From WLWS01 sp047638675 (GTDB lineage: Bacteria > Pseudomonadota > Gammaproteobacteria > Eutrophobiales > Eutrophobiaceae): 64,000 nt of DNA. Below the pieces are notes generated by a model. The model was given only the letters and a program-made list of their open reading frames with translations. It was not told the origin of the DNA and did no database searches. This document shows positions 51,310-59,735 of the stretch, piece after piece. The stretch lies in NCBI GenBank assembly GCA_047638675.1, contig JBLIML010000004.1, forward strand, positions 1-64,000. The letters run 5' to 3'. Position 1 is the stretch's first letter, and each line of letters opens with the position of its first letter. A program made the position numbers and the translations under genes.

Positions 51310-53289
51310 TTATAACAATACGGGTTTGAGACTTGTCTTCAACGAGTCCAACCAAGGTTCGAAGTTCTTCCATTCCTTCAGGCCATCGCGGTAGATGGGT
51401 TGCCTGACCTGTTCCGAACTGGGAGTCCGGACTGCCCGTTCTGTTTCATGATATTCCAGGCATTGCTTTTCAAAGGGCAACTTTAGGAACTCCAGTATCC
51501 TGCGAACTTGTGTTTCCAAATCACCAACCACTTCTTCGTACTGGACGCTTAAAACAAAACCTGGCAACACTTCGCCCCAATGATTCATTAATGACACATA
51601 GTCGCTGTAATACCTGCCCACCTCATCCAGACCATAGGTAAATTCCTGGCCTTCCGCGAACAGTTGTTTGAAGTTACTGAAGCAACAGGACATGGGATTG
51701 CGACGTGCGTCGATGATTTTTGCGTTGGGCAATATCAATTTTATCAGACCGATGTGTCGGAAGTTATTTGGCATCTTATCGATGAAAAAAGGCGCGCCTT
51801 GTCGGTGTATTTGGGTATCGTTAATGAATTGTTCACCGAATTGCCGCAGTTGTTCTGCATCCAGTTCGCGTAAAATTGTGGGATAACGCTTATCACCATT
51901 TTGTCCTTCCCCCCTTCGTAGTCTGTGCGAGAGGGACAGGATGTTGGGCAGTTCCAGCGTGCCATCGACCTGGCTATGAGATGAGATGATCTGTTCCAGC
52001 AGAGTTGATCCCGCCCGCGGCATGCCAACGATAAAGATGGGATCCGGTGCAGGACATCCCAACCCTTGTTTTTCTTCGAAAAGCTCCGGCGTACAGACAA
52101 TATGCTGAGCATTTAGATCCTCACTCATCTGCTCCGCCTTGTAACGGCATTGGACCTTCTTCAGTCGATTACCACTTTCGTAGCAGCTAAAGGACTTAGG
52201 ATAATCGTCCCTGTCTTCGTAAGCTTTACCCAGTGCAAAGTACAAGTAGATCCTGTCCAGATGAGACAGGTTGGGATTGTCCTCCAGGCTGCGCATCTTT
52301 GAGATCTCATCGTCCGTAAACACATAGACTTTGAGATTGGCCAGGGCATACCAGGCCTCGCCATGTTGCAGGTTGCTTTCCAATGCGCTCTGAAATGAAT
52401 TGACCGCATCCTGATAGCGACCCGATGTTTTCAGTGCGTAGCCTAAGGAGGTCAGGGTAATGGGATCTCCGGGTAATTGTTCAAGTACCTTGTTAAACAG
52501 GTCAATTGCTTTATCAAATTCTCCGGTCTGCATGCACTCGACGGCATACAGGGAAAGAAACTGGGGATTATCGGGTGCGCGATCCAGCAGGACTTTCGCT
52601 TGTTCCAGGGCCTGGTGAAATTTCTGTCGTTTTCGCAAGGTCTGCACGTAATCGATGCGCACCTGTACATTCTCGGGTTCGAACTCCACCGCACTTTCCA
52701 GAAGGAACTCGGCATCGTCCAGCACACCGAGGCGGACACCGATATCGGCGAGCAAACGCATTGCTTCAACATGCTGTGGTACCTTTAGCAGGAATTGACG
52801 ACAAATATCTTCCGCTTTTAATAATCTGCCCTGGGCAATTAAATCAGTGACGGCGAGGATTGTTTTTGGCAGGTTCTCCAGGCGCTCAAGCTGAACACGG
52901 ATCTGAGAGGCCTGTTGTTGTAAACCTTCCCTTGTCAGGATTTCAAGTTGTGCTCGCCAACTTGACAACAGGGCTGGGTTCATACGGCAAGCCCGGTTAT
53001 AGGCCTGTAAGGCCTGGTCGCTGCGCCCCATGTCTCTGTAGATGTGACCTTCTTCCTGATGGGCGCGGCCATGTTCCGGTACCAGGTCCTTTAATTGATT
53101 CAGGTATTCAATTGCCTTGTTGAATTCGCCGCGGTAGCGATGACATACCGCTACCATATACAGTGCCTCGGTATTCTCGGGTTCCAATTGCCTGAGTTCG
53201 GACAGATCAACCAGAGCGTCGTCAAATTGTCTGGCAACAATTTTCTCCTGGATCGATTGCAGGATCGAATCGATTTCCGCAGCTTGCAC
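51310..53289 (-). CDS. TPR-sulfotransferase, second
   Basis: A 659-residue paralogue of the protein at 37458. TPR helices fill residues 1-320, interrupted by a longer helical stretch (110-160). The PAPS loop is FIVGMPRAGSTLLEQ (419-433), with AKIIDARRNPMSCCFSNFKQLF after it and TPSSEQVRQPIY near the end. Its base composition is more GC-rich than the cassette region beside it. It lies downstream of the second TonB receptor on the same strand but a terminator (53312-53335) separates them, so it needs its own promoter in the 82-bp gap. Confidence 0.88.
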   Translation of the reverse strand: MQAAEIDSILQSIQEKIVARQFDDALVDLSELRQLEPENTEALYMVAVCHRYRGEFNKAIEYLNQLKDLVPEHGRAHQEEGHIYRDMGRSDQALQAYNRACRMNPALLSSWRAQLEILTREGLQQQASQIRVQLERLENLPKTILAVTDLIAQGRLLKAEDICRQFLLKVPQHVEAMRLLADIGVRLGVLDDAEFLLESAVEFEPENVQVRIDYVQTLRKRQKFHQALEQAKVLLDRAPDNPQFLSLYAVECMQTGEFDKAIDLFNKVLEQLPGDPITLTSLGYALKTSGRYQDAVNSFQSALESNLQHGEAWYALANLKVYVFTDDEISKMRSLEDNPNLSHLDRIYLYFALGKAYEDRDDYPKSFSCYESGNRLKKVQCRYKAEQMSEDLNAQHIVCTPELFEEKQGLGCPAPDPIFIVGMPRAGSTLLEQIISSHSQVDGTLELPNILSLSHRLRRGEGQNGDKRYPTILRELDAEQLRQFGEQFINDTQIHRQGAPFFIDKMPNNFRHIGLIKLILPNAKIIDARRNPMSCCFSNFKQLFAEGQEFTYGLDEVGRYYSDYVSLMNHWGEVLPGFVLSVQYEEVVGDLETQVRRILEFLKLPFEKQCLEYHETERAVRTPSSEQVRQPIYRDGLKEWKNFEPWLDSLKTSLKPVLL

Positions 53290-53311
53290 GTATCACTCCC
53301 GGTTAAATAAA

Positions 53312-53335
53312 AAACGCCCCTCAAGAGGGGCGTTT
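53312..53335 (-). terminator. rho-independent terminator of the second TonB receptor
   Basis: A perfect 11-bp stem AAACGCCCCTC-AA-GAGGGGCGTTT with six T residues on the minus-strand RNA side (A run 53309-53314). It is 37 bp downstream of the receptor stop. On the plus strand the T run is too short, so it acts mainly for minus-strand transcripts. Confidence 0.88.
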
Positions 53336-53371
53336 GAAATTACATCACATTACGAAGTTTGACACTACACC

Positions 53372-56041
53372 TTAGAAATTATAATTCACCCTTACGCCAA
53401 TAGTGCGTGGACGTACATAAGTGACTTGTTGTGTATCAAAAACAAAGTTACGGGCAATTTCCGCTCGCTTGTCGGTGATGTTGTTCACATAGAGCTCGGC
53501 CCCCCATTTATCACCAGTAACACCGGCGGTAAGGCCTCCCATCACCCAGCTATCAATTTCATCCCTGTTAATGGTGACAATATCGCTGAAAGACTTTGCG
53601 GAAAAGGAGATGTTGGGCATGAAATGCGCCGTTAAACCACTATCGCTGAGGTTCCATTCGTATCTCGCTCGAAGATTACCCTGGTAGTCTGGCGCAAAGG
53701 CGAGTTCATCACCTTTCCTGACATCATTCGTGGGTGTCAGCACTTCTGTAATTTTTGTATCGAGAATCGAAAACGCACCGAATATAGTCAGTCCGTCGAT
53801 AGACTCCGGTGTCCAGATGATGTCACCCTCAAGACCCAGAATCTCGGCATTAGCCGCATTGTCTGAAAAGAAAAGATTGACGACGCTAGGATCAAAAATA
53901 GTCGTCTGCAGTTTATCTATCTCCACATAAAAGAGGCTGCCGTTAAAACGCAGGGTGTTATTGAGGTAACTGGACTTCCAGCCAAACTCGTAATTAGTGA
54001 TTTCGTCAGTATCGAGTACGAAGGGTACGGTGAAGGTCCCCGCAGGATTGGTAGCACCGCCAGGCCGGTTCAAAAGACCGGGACGAAAGCCCTCCGAATA
54101 GGTGGCGTAATAAAGCTGGTCGCCGGTGGGCGTCCAGGTAAAGGTCCCCTTGAAAATAACGCCACTGGTTTTGGCTTTGTTCGGCGCGCGGGTGGCATTG
54201 AATATGGCCGTTGCCTGGGCCAGGCTGAGCGCAGGATCAACGCCCTGGATATCGGCGATACTTTGCGTGTCGTTGTAAACGGTATGTCGCGTTGTATCGC
54301 AGGTACCGATAAATTCAAACTCGCCATCACCGTTATAAAGATCGCTGATATCGGTGCCAAAGGCATTGGCATCGGCCTGGAAGCCGTTACAGAAGGAGGA
54401 GTTTGCGCTACCGTCGAAATCCACGCCGATATCGTAGTAGCGGGCACCAAAGGTGGCGGAGAACTGATCGTTAAAATCATAGCTCATTTCTCCAAAAATG
54501 CCGTACTGCTCGTCAGTGCGCTTGATATCGTTTCTGAATATCACGCCACTGGGAAATGGTCCAGGATCCGATATAAAACCCGTCGTTTGCGGAGAGTTAG
54601 ATGAAAAGCCGGGGGAACCAAACACAACAGGATTGACCGAACCAGGATAAGTAAAGTCGTTACGTTCTTTCAATTCAAGGTCGCTGTAAAAACCACCGGC
54701 TGTTGCGCGCCATCGATTCGAGGCGTCAGTTGATACCCTGATTTCGTGGGTCATGACCTCCGTCCGTGTGCGACTTTTGACGAGCAGATTAGGTGCCTGG
54801 CAGGTACCGCCGGGAACGTCCTGGGTAAAGCCGGGATAAAAATTATTGTAGACCGGGTAGCTTACCGTTGAGTCGCAGATGTAGTAAGGCAGGTACTGGC
54901 CGACAAACAAGTAGTCCGTGTAATCCACATTCTGATCGGTTTCACGATCTGTGTAAGCACCTGTATAGACGACTTCCAGTTCCCCCATGCGCCCGGCATC
55001 GAAGGCACCGGTCAGGGTCCAGTTTGTATTGTGATACTTGTCTTCAATGGAATCATCCTCAAAGCGTTCGATAGCAAGATCATCAGACAAGGTCGGGTCA
55101 GCAAAAAAAACACCGTCCGAATCGACATCCTGACGCGCGTGAGCGACGAGCAGGCTCAAGTTATCATTAATGTCCCAGAGTCCACTGATACGGCCCCCTG
55201 TATAGGTGGTCTCATTGAAGTTCTTTTCTGCCCTTGCGCTGTTGTCGGCAGCGATAAAGGTGACACCACTTAGATCCTGACCTGCCTGAAAACCCGCTCG
55301 TCCGGCACTTACTACCGAGCCGTTATCACGCACTGTACCGGCGGATCTAAAACGGGCGCTCCCTGAAAGATCCCGGGTCCCGGCAACATTATCGATATAG
55401 CCACCCTGGTTATCGACGTAGACCACGGCTCGCAGGGTAAAGTTATCAGCAACAGGGATATTGATCATGCCGGTGACGTTGGCGCTCATTTCCCCTCCTT
55501 CTGTGAACCCCGTGCCAAACTTCATGTTGCCATAGGTTTCAGAAGGATCGGGCTTGTTTGTGATCAGCCGTACCGTACCCGCCTGTGAACTTGCACCGAA
55601 CAGGGTACCCTGCGGGCCGGAAAGGGTTTCGATTCGGGCAAGATCGGCCGCATACACGTCCAGGTTCCGCCCCGGCTGAGACAAGGGCTGTTCATCAAGA
55701 TAGAGGGCTACGTTAGGTGCTAGACCCGCAACACCCGCCGTCGTCAGGTTGGGCGTTGTCGAGGCCACGCCACGGATGTAAATAGTATTCTGCCCGGGGC
55801 CGCTGCCGCCAGCCGTAATGCCCGGAAGTTGCATCATGTAATCAGTAAAGTTGGAAATGCCTAGCTGGTCCATGGATTCTTCAGTTAGCGCCGATATAGC
55901 AATGGGCACGTCCTGCATTGATTCTGCTCGTTTCGTTGCGGTCACGACCACTTCTTCAATCTCACCACTGGCGGGGCCGGTAATTGATGCCATAGCCATG
56001 GCAGTAATGATCGCTTCACTGATTTTTTTGCGTTTAAACAT
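53372..56041 (-). CDS. TonB-dependent outer-membrane receptor, second
   Basis: An 889-residue receptor. A signal peptide is followed at about residue 30 by EEVVVTATKRAESMQDVPIAI, a TonB box and plug start. LSGPQGTLFGASSQAGTVRLITNKPD matches the receptor at 32925. The barrel is longer by about 100 residues, with large extracellular loops containing Cys-rich stretches near 390-415 and 545-570 (YICDSTVSYP, GGTCQAP). The C-terminus is VRVNYNF with the terminal Phe needed for insertion. Ligand unknown. Divergent from a BCCT carrier, so the two could handle the same solute across the two membranes. Confidence 0.9.
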   Translation of the reverse strand: MFKRKKISEAIITAMAMASITGPASGEIEEVVVTATKRAESMQDVPIAISALTEESMDQLGISNFTDYMMQLPGITAGGSGPGQNTIYIRGVASTTPNLTTAGVAGLAPNVALYLDEQPLSQPGRNLDVYAADLARIETLSGPQGTLFGASSQAGTVRLITNKPDPSETYGNMKFGTGFTEGGEMSANVTGMINIPVADNFTLRAVVYVDNQGGYIDNVAGTRDLSGSARFRSAGTVRDNGSVVSAGRAGFQAGQDLSGVTFIAADNSARAEKNFNETTYTGGRISGLWDINDNLSLLVAHARQDVDSDGVFFADPTLSDDLAIERFEDDSIEDKYHNTNWTLTGAFDAGRMGELEVVYTGAYTDRETDQNVDYTDYLFVGQYLPYYICDSTVSYPVYNNFYPGFTQDVPGGTCQAPNLLVKSRTRTEVMTHEIRVSTDASNRWRATAGGFYSDLELKERNDFTYPGSVNPVVFGSPGFSSNSPQTTGFISDPGPFPSGVIFRNDIKRTDEQYGIFGEMSYDFNDQFSATFGARYYDIGVDFDGSANSSFCNGFQADANAFGTDISDLYNGDGEFEFIGTCDTTRHTVYNDTQSIADIQGVDPALSLAQATAIFNATRAPNKAKTSGVIFKGTFTWTPTGDQLYYATYSEGFRPGLLNRPGGATNPAGTFTVPFVLDTDEITNYEFGWKSSYLNNTLRFNGSLFYVEIDKLQTTIFDPSVVNLFFSDNAANAEILGLEGDIIWTPESIDGLTIFGAFSILDTKITEVLTPTNDVRKGDELAFAPDYQGNLRARYEWNLSDSGLTAHFMPNISFSAKSFSDIVTINRDEIDSWVMGGLTAGVTGDKWGAELYVNNITDKRAEIARNFVFDTQQVTYVRPRTIGVRVNYNF

Positions 56042-56177
56042 AATTTCTCTTTTTTAGGTGATGAAATTAATTACAACAAGAAAGTTATAACTGTAATCTT
56101 TTATTTTCAATAAAATAATATAAATCTATATATTTCAATGATATAGTTATTATAGATGAAATTATTTATCTTATTGC

Positions 56178-56206
56178 TGTAAGTATCTTATCAAATAATA
56201 CTTACA
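56178..56206. promoter_or_regulatory. palindrome in the receptor/BCCT divergent promoter
   Basis: TGTAAGTAT (56178-56186) and ATACTTACA (56198-56206) are perfect 9-bp arms with an 11-bp spacer, in a 293-bp AT-rich region between the divergent receptor and BCCT genes. A MarR regulator is encoded just after the BCCT gene and is the obvious candidate to bind here. Confidence 0.5.
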
Positions 56207-56290
56207 CATTGAATTAATTTAAATAGAAGCGTTGTAGAATCAGCGCAATAAAAAAATCAACCACTGAATAATTGTTAAGGGGCGTTAATT

Positions 56291-56338
56291 ATGTGGACAC
56301 TCAAACCTGCCCTTGATCTTTCTGAGTCAATTACATGA
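56291..56338 (+). CDS. possible 15-aa leader peptide coupled to the BCCT gene
   Basis: ATG 56291 opens MWTLKPALDLSESIT and stops at TGA 56336-56338, which overlaps the BCCT ATG (56335-56337) as ATGA. An AAGGGG Shine-Dalgarno sequence lies about 10 nt before the leader start, while the BCCT gene has no clear site of its own. The arrangement fits translational coupling. The peptide has no recognised sequence. Confidence 0.4.
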   Translation: MWTLKPALDLSESIT

Positions 56339-57894
56339 ATACAACAGACACTGAGCCACAAACGAAAACCAGGGGAAAATTCTTCGAATTCGATTTGCAT
56401 CCGGTTGTTTTTGGTTTCTCCCTCTTGATAATCCTGATTTTCATCGTCTTCACACTATCCAACATCGATGCTGCTGAAGACATGTTCTCGACGATGAAAA
56501 CCTACATCGCCTCTTCGTTTGGCTGGTTTTTCATACTCAGCGTCCAACTGTGCCTGCTTTTCTGTATCTACCTGGCCCTGAGTCGTTTCGGTAACATCCG
56601 TATCGGCGGTCCCGGTGCCGCGCCGACGTATTCCAGAATTTCTTGGTTTGCCATGCTGTTCAGTGCCGGCATGGGCATTGGCCTGATGTTCTGGGGTGTC
56701 GCTGAACCCATACAGCACTTCCAGAACCCGCCCGGTCTTGAGCCCTTAACGAGACAGGCCGCTGTTCGCGCGATGGACCTGACTTTCCTGCACTGGGGAT
56801 TTCACGCCTGGGCTATCTATGCCCTGGTGGGCCTGTCACTGGCCTTTTTCGGATTTAACCGGAAGCTGCCATTGAGCATGAGAAGTTCGTTCTACCCCGT
56901 ATTTGGTGAACGGATACACGGGCACCTCGGTAACGTCATCGATACTCTTGCCGTCGTCGCCACCTTGTTCGGCGTGGCGACATCTCTTGGTTTTGGTGTC
57001 ACCCAGATCAATACGGGTTTGAATTATCTTTTTGGTATTGGTATTTCCAGTAGCACCCAGATCGTGCTCATAGCCAGCATCACCTGTGTCGCCACCATTT
57101 CCGTGGTTTCGGGACTTGATCGCGGTATTCTCAGATTAAGCCAGTTGAACTTCTTTGCCGCCCTGCTGTTATTGATTTTTCTGTTGATTACAGGACCGAC
57201 CTTATTTTTGTTCAACAGTTATGTACAGAATACCGGTCATTATCTGCAGAACCTGTTCACCCTGGGTAGCTGGACTGAAACCTATAGTCGCAACCCTGGT
57301 TGGCAGGGAAATTGGACTGTGTTCTATTGGGCCTGGTGGATCTCCTGGTCGCCATTCGTCGGCATGTTTATTGCTCGTATCTCCTTTGGCCGAACCGTAA
57401 GGGAATTTATACTCGGCGTATTGATCGTACCCTCGCTGTTGACATTCGTCTGGATAAGCACCTTTGGTGGTTCGGCCATTCAAACGGTGTTGCAGGGAGA
57501 TAATACGGTGCTAATGGCGGTAGATGCGAATATTGCCACCGCCCTGTTCGAACTCCTCAAACACTACCCATTGGCAAGTGTCAGTTCCTTTATCAGTATC
57601 GTGCTGATTTTTATATTCTTCATCACCTCATCAGATTCCGGTTCCCTGGTTATTGATATCATTACCTCAGGCGGCAATCTTAATCCTCCGGTCATCCAAC
57701 GAATTTTCTGGGCGGTGATGGAAGGTATTGTGGCGGCGGTTCTTCTTGTTAGCGGTGGACTTACCGCCTTGCAGGCCGCTACCATCAGTACGGCATTGCC
57801 GTTATTGCTCGTGCTTATTCTGATGGCTTATTGCCTATTGCGGGCGTTTCAGGAAGAATTACCACCCTACCATTACAACGGAAAAAGTCATTAG
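56335..57894 (+). CDS. BCCT-family carrier (betaine/choline/carnitine type)
   Basis: A 519-residue inner-membrane transporter with about twelve hydrophobic segments. GMGIGLMFWGVAEPIQHF is the diagnostic BCCT segment, and FYWAWWISWSPFVGMFIARIS carries the Trp-rich substrate box. The family imports glycine betaine, choline, carnitine or related trimethylammonium solutes by ion or solute exchange. The N-terminus is short, without the long osmosensing tail of BetP. A MarR regulator follows by 72 bp and a homocysteine methyltransferase converges on it, both consistent with methylated amine use. Confidence 0.92.
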   Translation: MNTTDTEPQTKTRGKFFEFDLHPVVFGFSLLIILIFIVFTLSNIDAAEDMFSTMKTYIASSFGWFFILSVQLCLLFCIYLALSRFGNIRIGGPGAAPTYSRISWFAMLFSAGMGIGLMFWGVAEPIQHFQNPPGLEPLTRQAAVRAMDLTFLHWGFHAWAIYALVGLSLAFFGFNRKLPLSMRSSFYPVFGERIHGHLGNVIDTLAVVATLFGVATSLGFGVTQINTGLNYLFGIGISSSTQIVLIASITCVATISVVSGLDRGILRLSQLNFFAALLLLIFLLITGPTLFLFNSYVQNTGHYLQNLFTLGSWTETYSRNPGWQGNWTVFYWAWWISWSPFVGMFIARISFGRTVREFILGVLIVPSLLTFVWISTFGGSAIQTVLQGDNTVLMAVDANIATALFELLKHYPLASVSSFISIVLIFIFFITSSDSGSLVIDIITSGGNLNPPVIQRIFWAVMEGIVAAVLLVSGGLTALQAATISTALPLLLVLILMAYCLLRAFQEELPPYHYNGKSH

Positions 57895-57966
57895 CGAATG
57901 ACAACGATATTACCTAATTTTCCTTAAATGTATACTCAATCCTGAACTCGACATTTACAAATTAAT

Positions 57967-58446
57967 ATGGAAAAACACGAGGAAGTCCTGGTTGCATTGC
58001 GTCGGATTATCCGAGCGACGGATTCTCACTCCAAGCGGCTAAGTAAGGAGTTTGGACTGACCACGCCGCAGCTGCTTATCTTGCGATCCATCAGAGATCT
58101 TGGAGACGTGACCATCGGGCTTCTATCCAATGAAGTCAACCTGAGCCAGGCGACGGTCACAACGATTATCGACAGGCTGGAAGATCGTGGACTGGTAAGC
58201 AGACGCCGTAGTGAACAGGACAGGCGAAAAGTCTATACCACGCTAACAAGAGAAGGAAAGAAGATCCTGAAAAATGCGCCAGCCCCAATTCAGGAAGAAT
58301 TTATCAATTCGTTTCAGGACCTGAATGACTGGGAACAAAGTCTCATTCTGTCTACCGTCCAACGCGTGGCAGCAATGATGGATGCGGGGAAAATTGATGC
58401 AGCTCCCCTTCTGGATGTAGGCGAACCCGGACGGCATAATAATTAG
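57967..58446 (+). CDS. MarR-family regulator
   Basis: A 159-residue winged-helix regulator. The HTH and wing are VTIGLLSNEVNLSQATVTTIIDRLEDRGLVSRRR, followed by SEQDRRKVYTTLTREGKKIL (about 50-105), all in the canonical order. MarR proteins usually repress adjacent genes and release DNA on binding small aromatic or metabolite ligands. It lies 72 bp after the BCCT gene on the same strand and could act on the palindrome at 56178. Confidence 0.92.
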   Translation: MEKHEEVLVALRRIIRATDSHSKRLSKEFGLTTPQLLILRSIRDLGDVTIGLLSNEVNLSQATVTTIIDRLEDRGLVSRRRSEQDRRKVYTTLTREGKKILKNAPAPIQEEFINSFQDLNDWEQSLILSTVQRVAAMMDAGKIDAAPLLDVGEPGRHNN

Positions 58447-58490
58447 ATCGCCCATTGTCTATAATCAGAAAGGGAACGTAACCGGTCTAA

Positions 58491-59414
58491 CTACTTATTG
58501 AGATCCGCCAGTACTTCAATATGTCCAGGTGACAGACCACAACAGCCACCAACAATTTGTACACCCGAGTCCACCCAGCTATTGGCAAAATCTAAAAATT
58601 CAGCGGGTGGGATAATATTTTTGAATTGCCATTTAGGCATAGTGAAATAACCTGAATCGGGATAGGCCATCAGGCTCCCCGTGAATTCTTCGCGCAAAAT
58701 ACTGATCGCCTCATCAATCAGGTTGGATGGGGTATGCATCACCCCGGCCACATCTAATTCATAATCTTTCAGGATGTGAACGATGTCAGCGAATGGGATT
58801 TCTCTGTCCTGGGCAAAACTGATTAGTTGTCCATTGTCACCACGCCGTGCCGATAGACCAAGCCATACCGGCAAACCGCTTGCAAGTGCAGCCTCAATTG
58901 CAATGGGAATTCTTTCGGGGAAATACATCATTTCCAGCAAGATGAAATCGCAACCTTCATCTTTAATAAGCAACGCTAGCTCTCTGAAGCATTCCTTCAT
59001 TTTGGTTTGAGATGGCGCCCGCTGTGGATCCGCTACAGCGCTTCCACTGCCAAGTGGTGTCATATGCGATAGAGAACCTGCCACCAGAACATCATGCCGG
59101 CCACTTTCCTTTCGTGCTTGTTGCGCCGCAGAGATCGCGTTTTTATTTATTTCCGTAAACCGATCGCCAAACCCTGCGGGTTCCAACATCAATCGTGAAG
59201 ATGCATAAGTATTGGCCGTTATTATGTCCGCACCAGCTGCGATATAATCTTTATGGATGTCGATCAGGGCTCTTACGTTTCCAAGTGATGCTGTCCCACA
59301 CCAGACATCGGGATCCATGACAATGCCGCGCCTTTCCAGCTCAGTTCCCGTTCCCCCGTCAAGAATCAGGGTCTCACCTGTTTGAAGTCGTTGTTTTACG
59401 TTTGCATAACTCAT
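58491..59414 (-). CDS. homocysteine S-methyltransferase-family protein, altered zinc site
   Basis: A 307-residue TIM-barrel protein of the MmuM/BHMT family. LILDGGTGTELERRG opens the barrel, TANTYASSRLML follows, and IVGGCCGLSPGHIEVL ends it with zinc ligands Cys291-Cys292. In homocysteine methyltransferases a third Cys lies in a GxNC motif; here the equivalent strand reads AGVMHTPSN with His227. The zinc site may therefore be Cys2His, or the protein may act on another substrate. Methyl donors in the family are betaine or S-methylmethionine. It converges on the MarR gene with 44 bp between. Confidence 0.85.
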   Translation of the reverse strand: MSYANVKQRLQTGETLILDGGTGTELERRGIVMDPDVWCGTASLGNVRALIDIHKDYIAAGADIITANTYASSRLMLEPAGFGDRFTEINKNAISAAQQARKESGRHDVLVAGSLSHMTPLGSGSAVADPQRAPSQTKMKECFRELALLIKDEGCDFILLEMMYFPERIPIAIEAALASGLPVWLGLSARRGDNGQLISFAQDREIPFADIVHILKDYELDVAGVMHTPSNLIDEAISILREEFTGSLMAYPDSGYFTMPKWQFKNIIPPAEFLDFANSWVDSGVQIVGGCCGLSPGHIEVLADLNK

Positions 59415-59735
59415 TGGGATTTCTTAAGTATTTTATGGCGTTTATATATCAAAATAGCCTGATCCTTATATTAATTCGTCCGCTACTACAGCTGTTACAG
59501 TAATCGTGCTTTGGGGAGCGCAACACAGCCAGTCAAACCGCGAGCAGCTGCACCACACCATCTGGACGAGACCCCATTAGTTTTGCCCTTATTGAAGTAA
59601 TCCGCAATAGAAAAGAGGACAGAGGGTTAATATGTTGTGGAAGTTGAAATCACCTGGGTTTAGCGGTCATTCAGACAAGATGAAATGCCGCCCAATACAG
59701 TTAATGTCATCTATGTAGAATTCATGGCCACTGAT
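59415..59735. other. intergenic region without a recognisable gene
   Basis: A 321-bp region upstream of the homocysteine methyltransferase gene and downstream of the kinase gene. It should contain the methyltransferase promoter. I see only a 28-codon frame starting near 59631, with no motif, and no clear terminator or palindrome. Confidence 0.3.
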
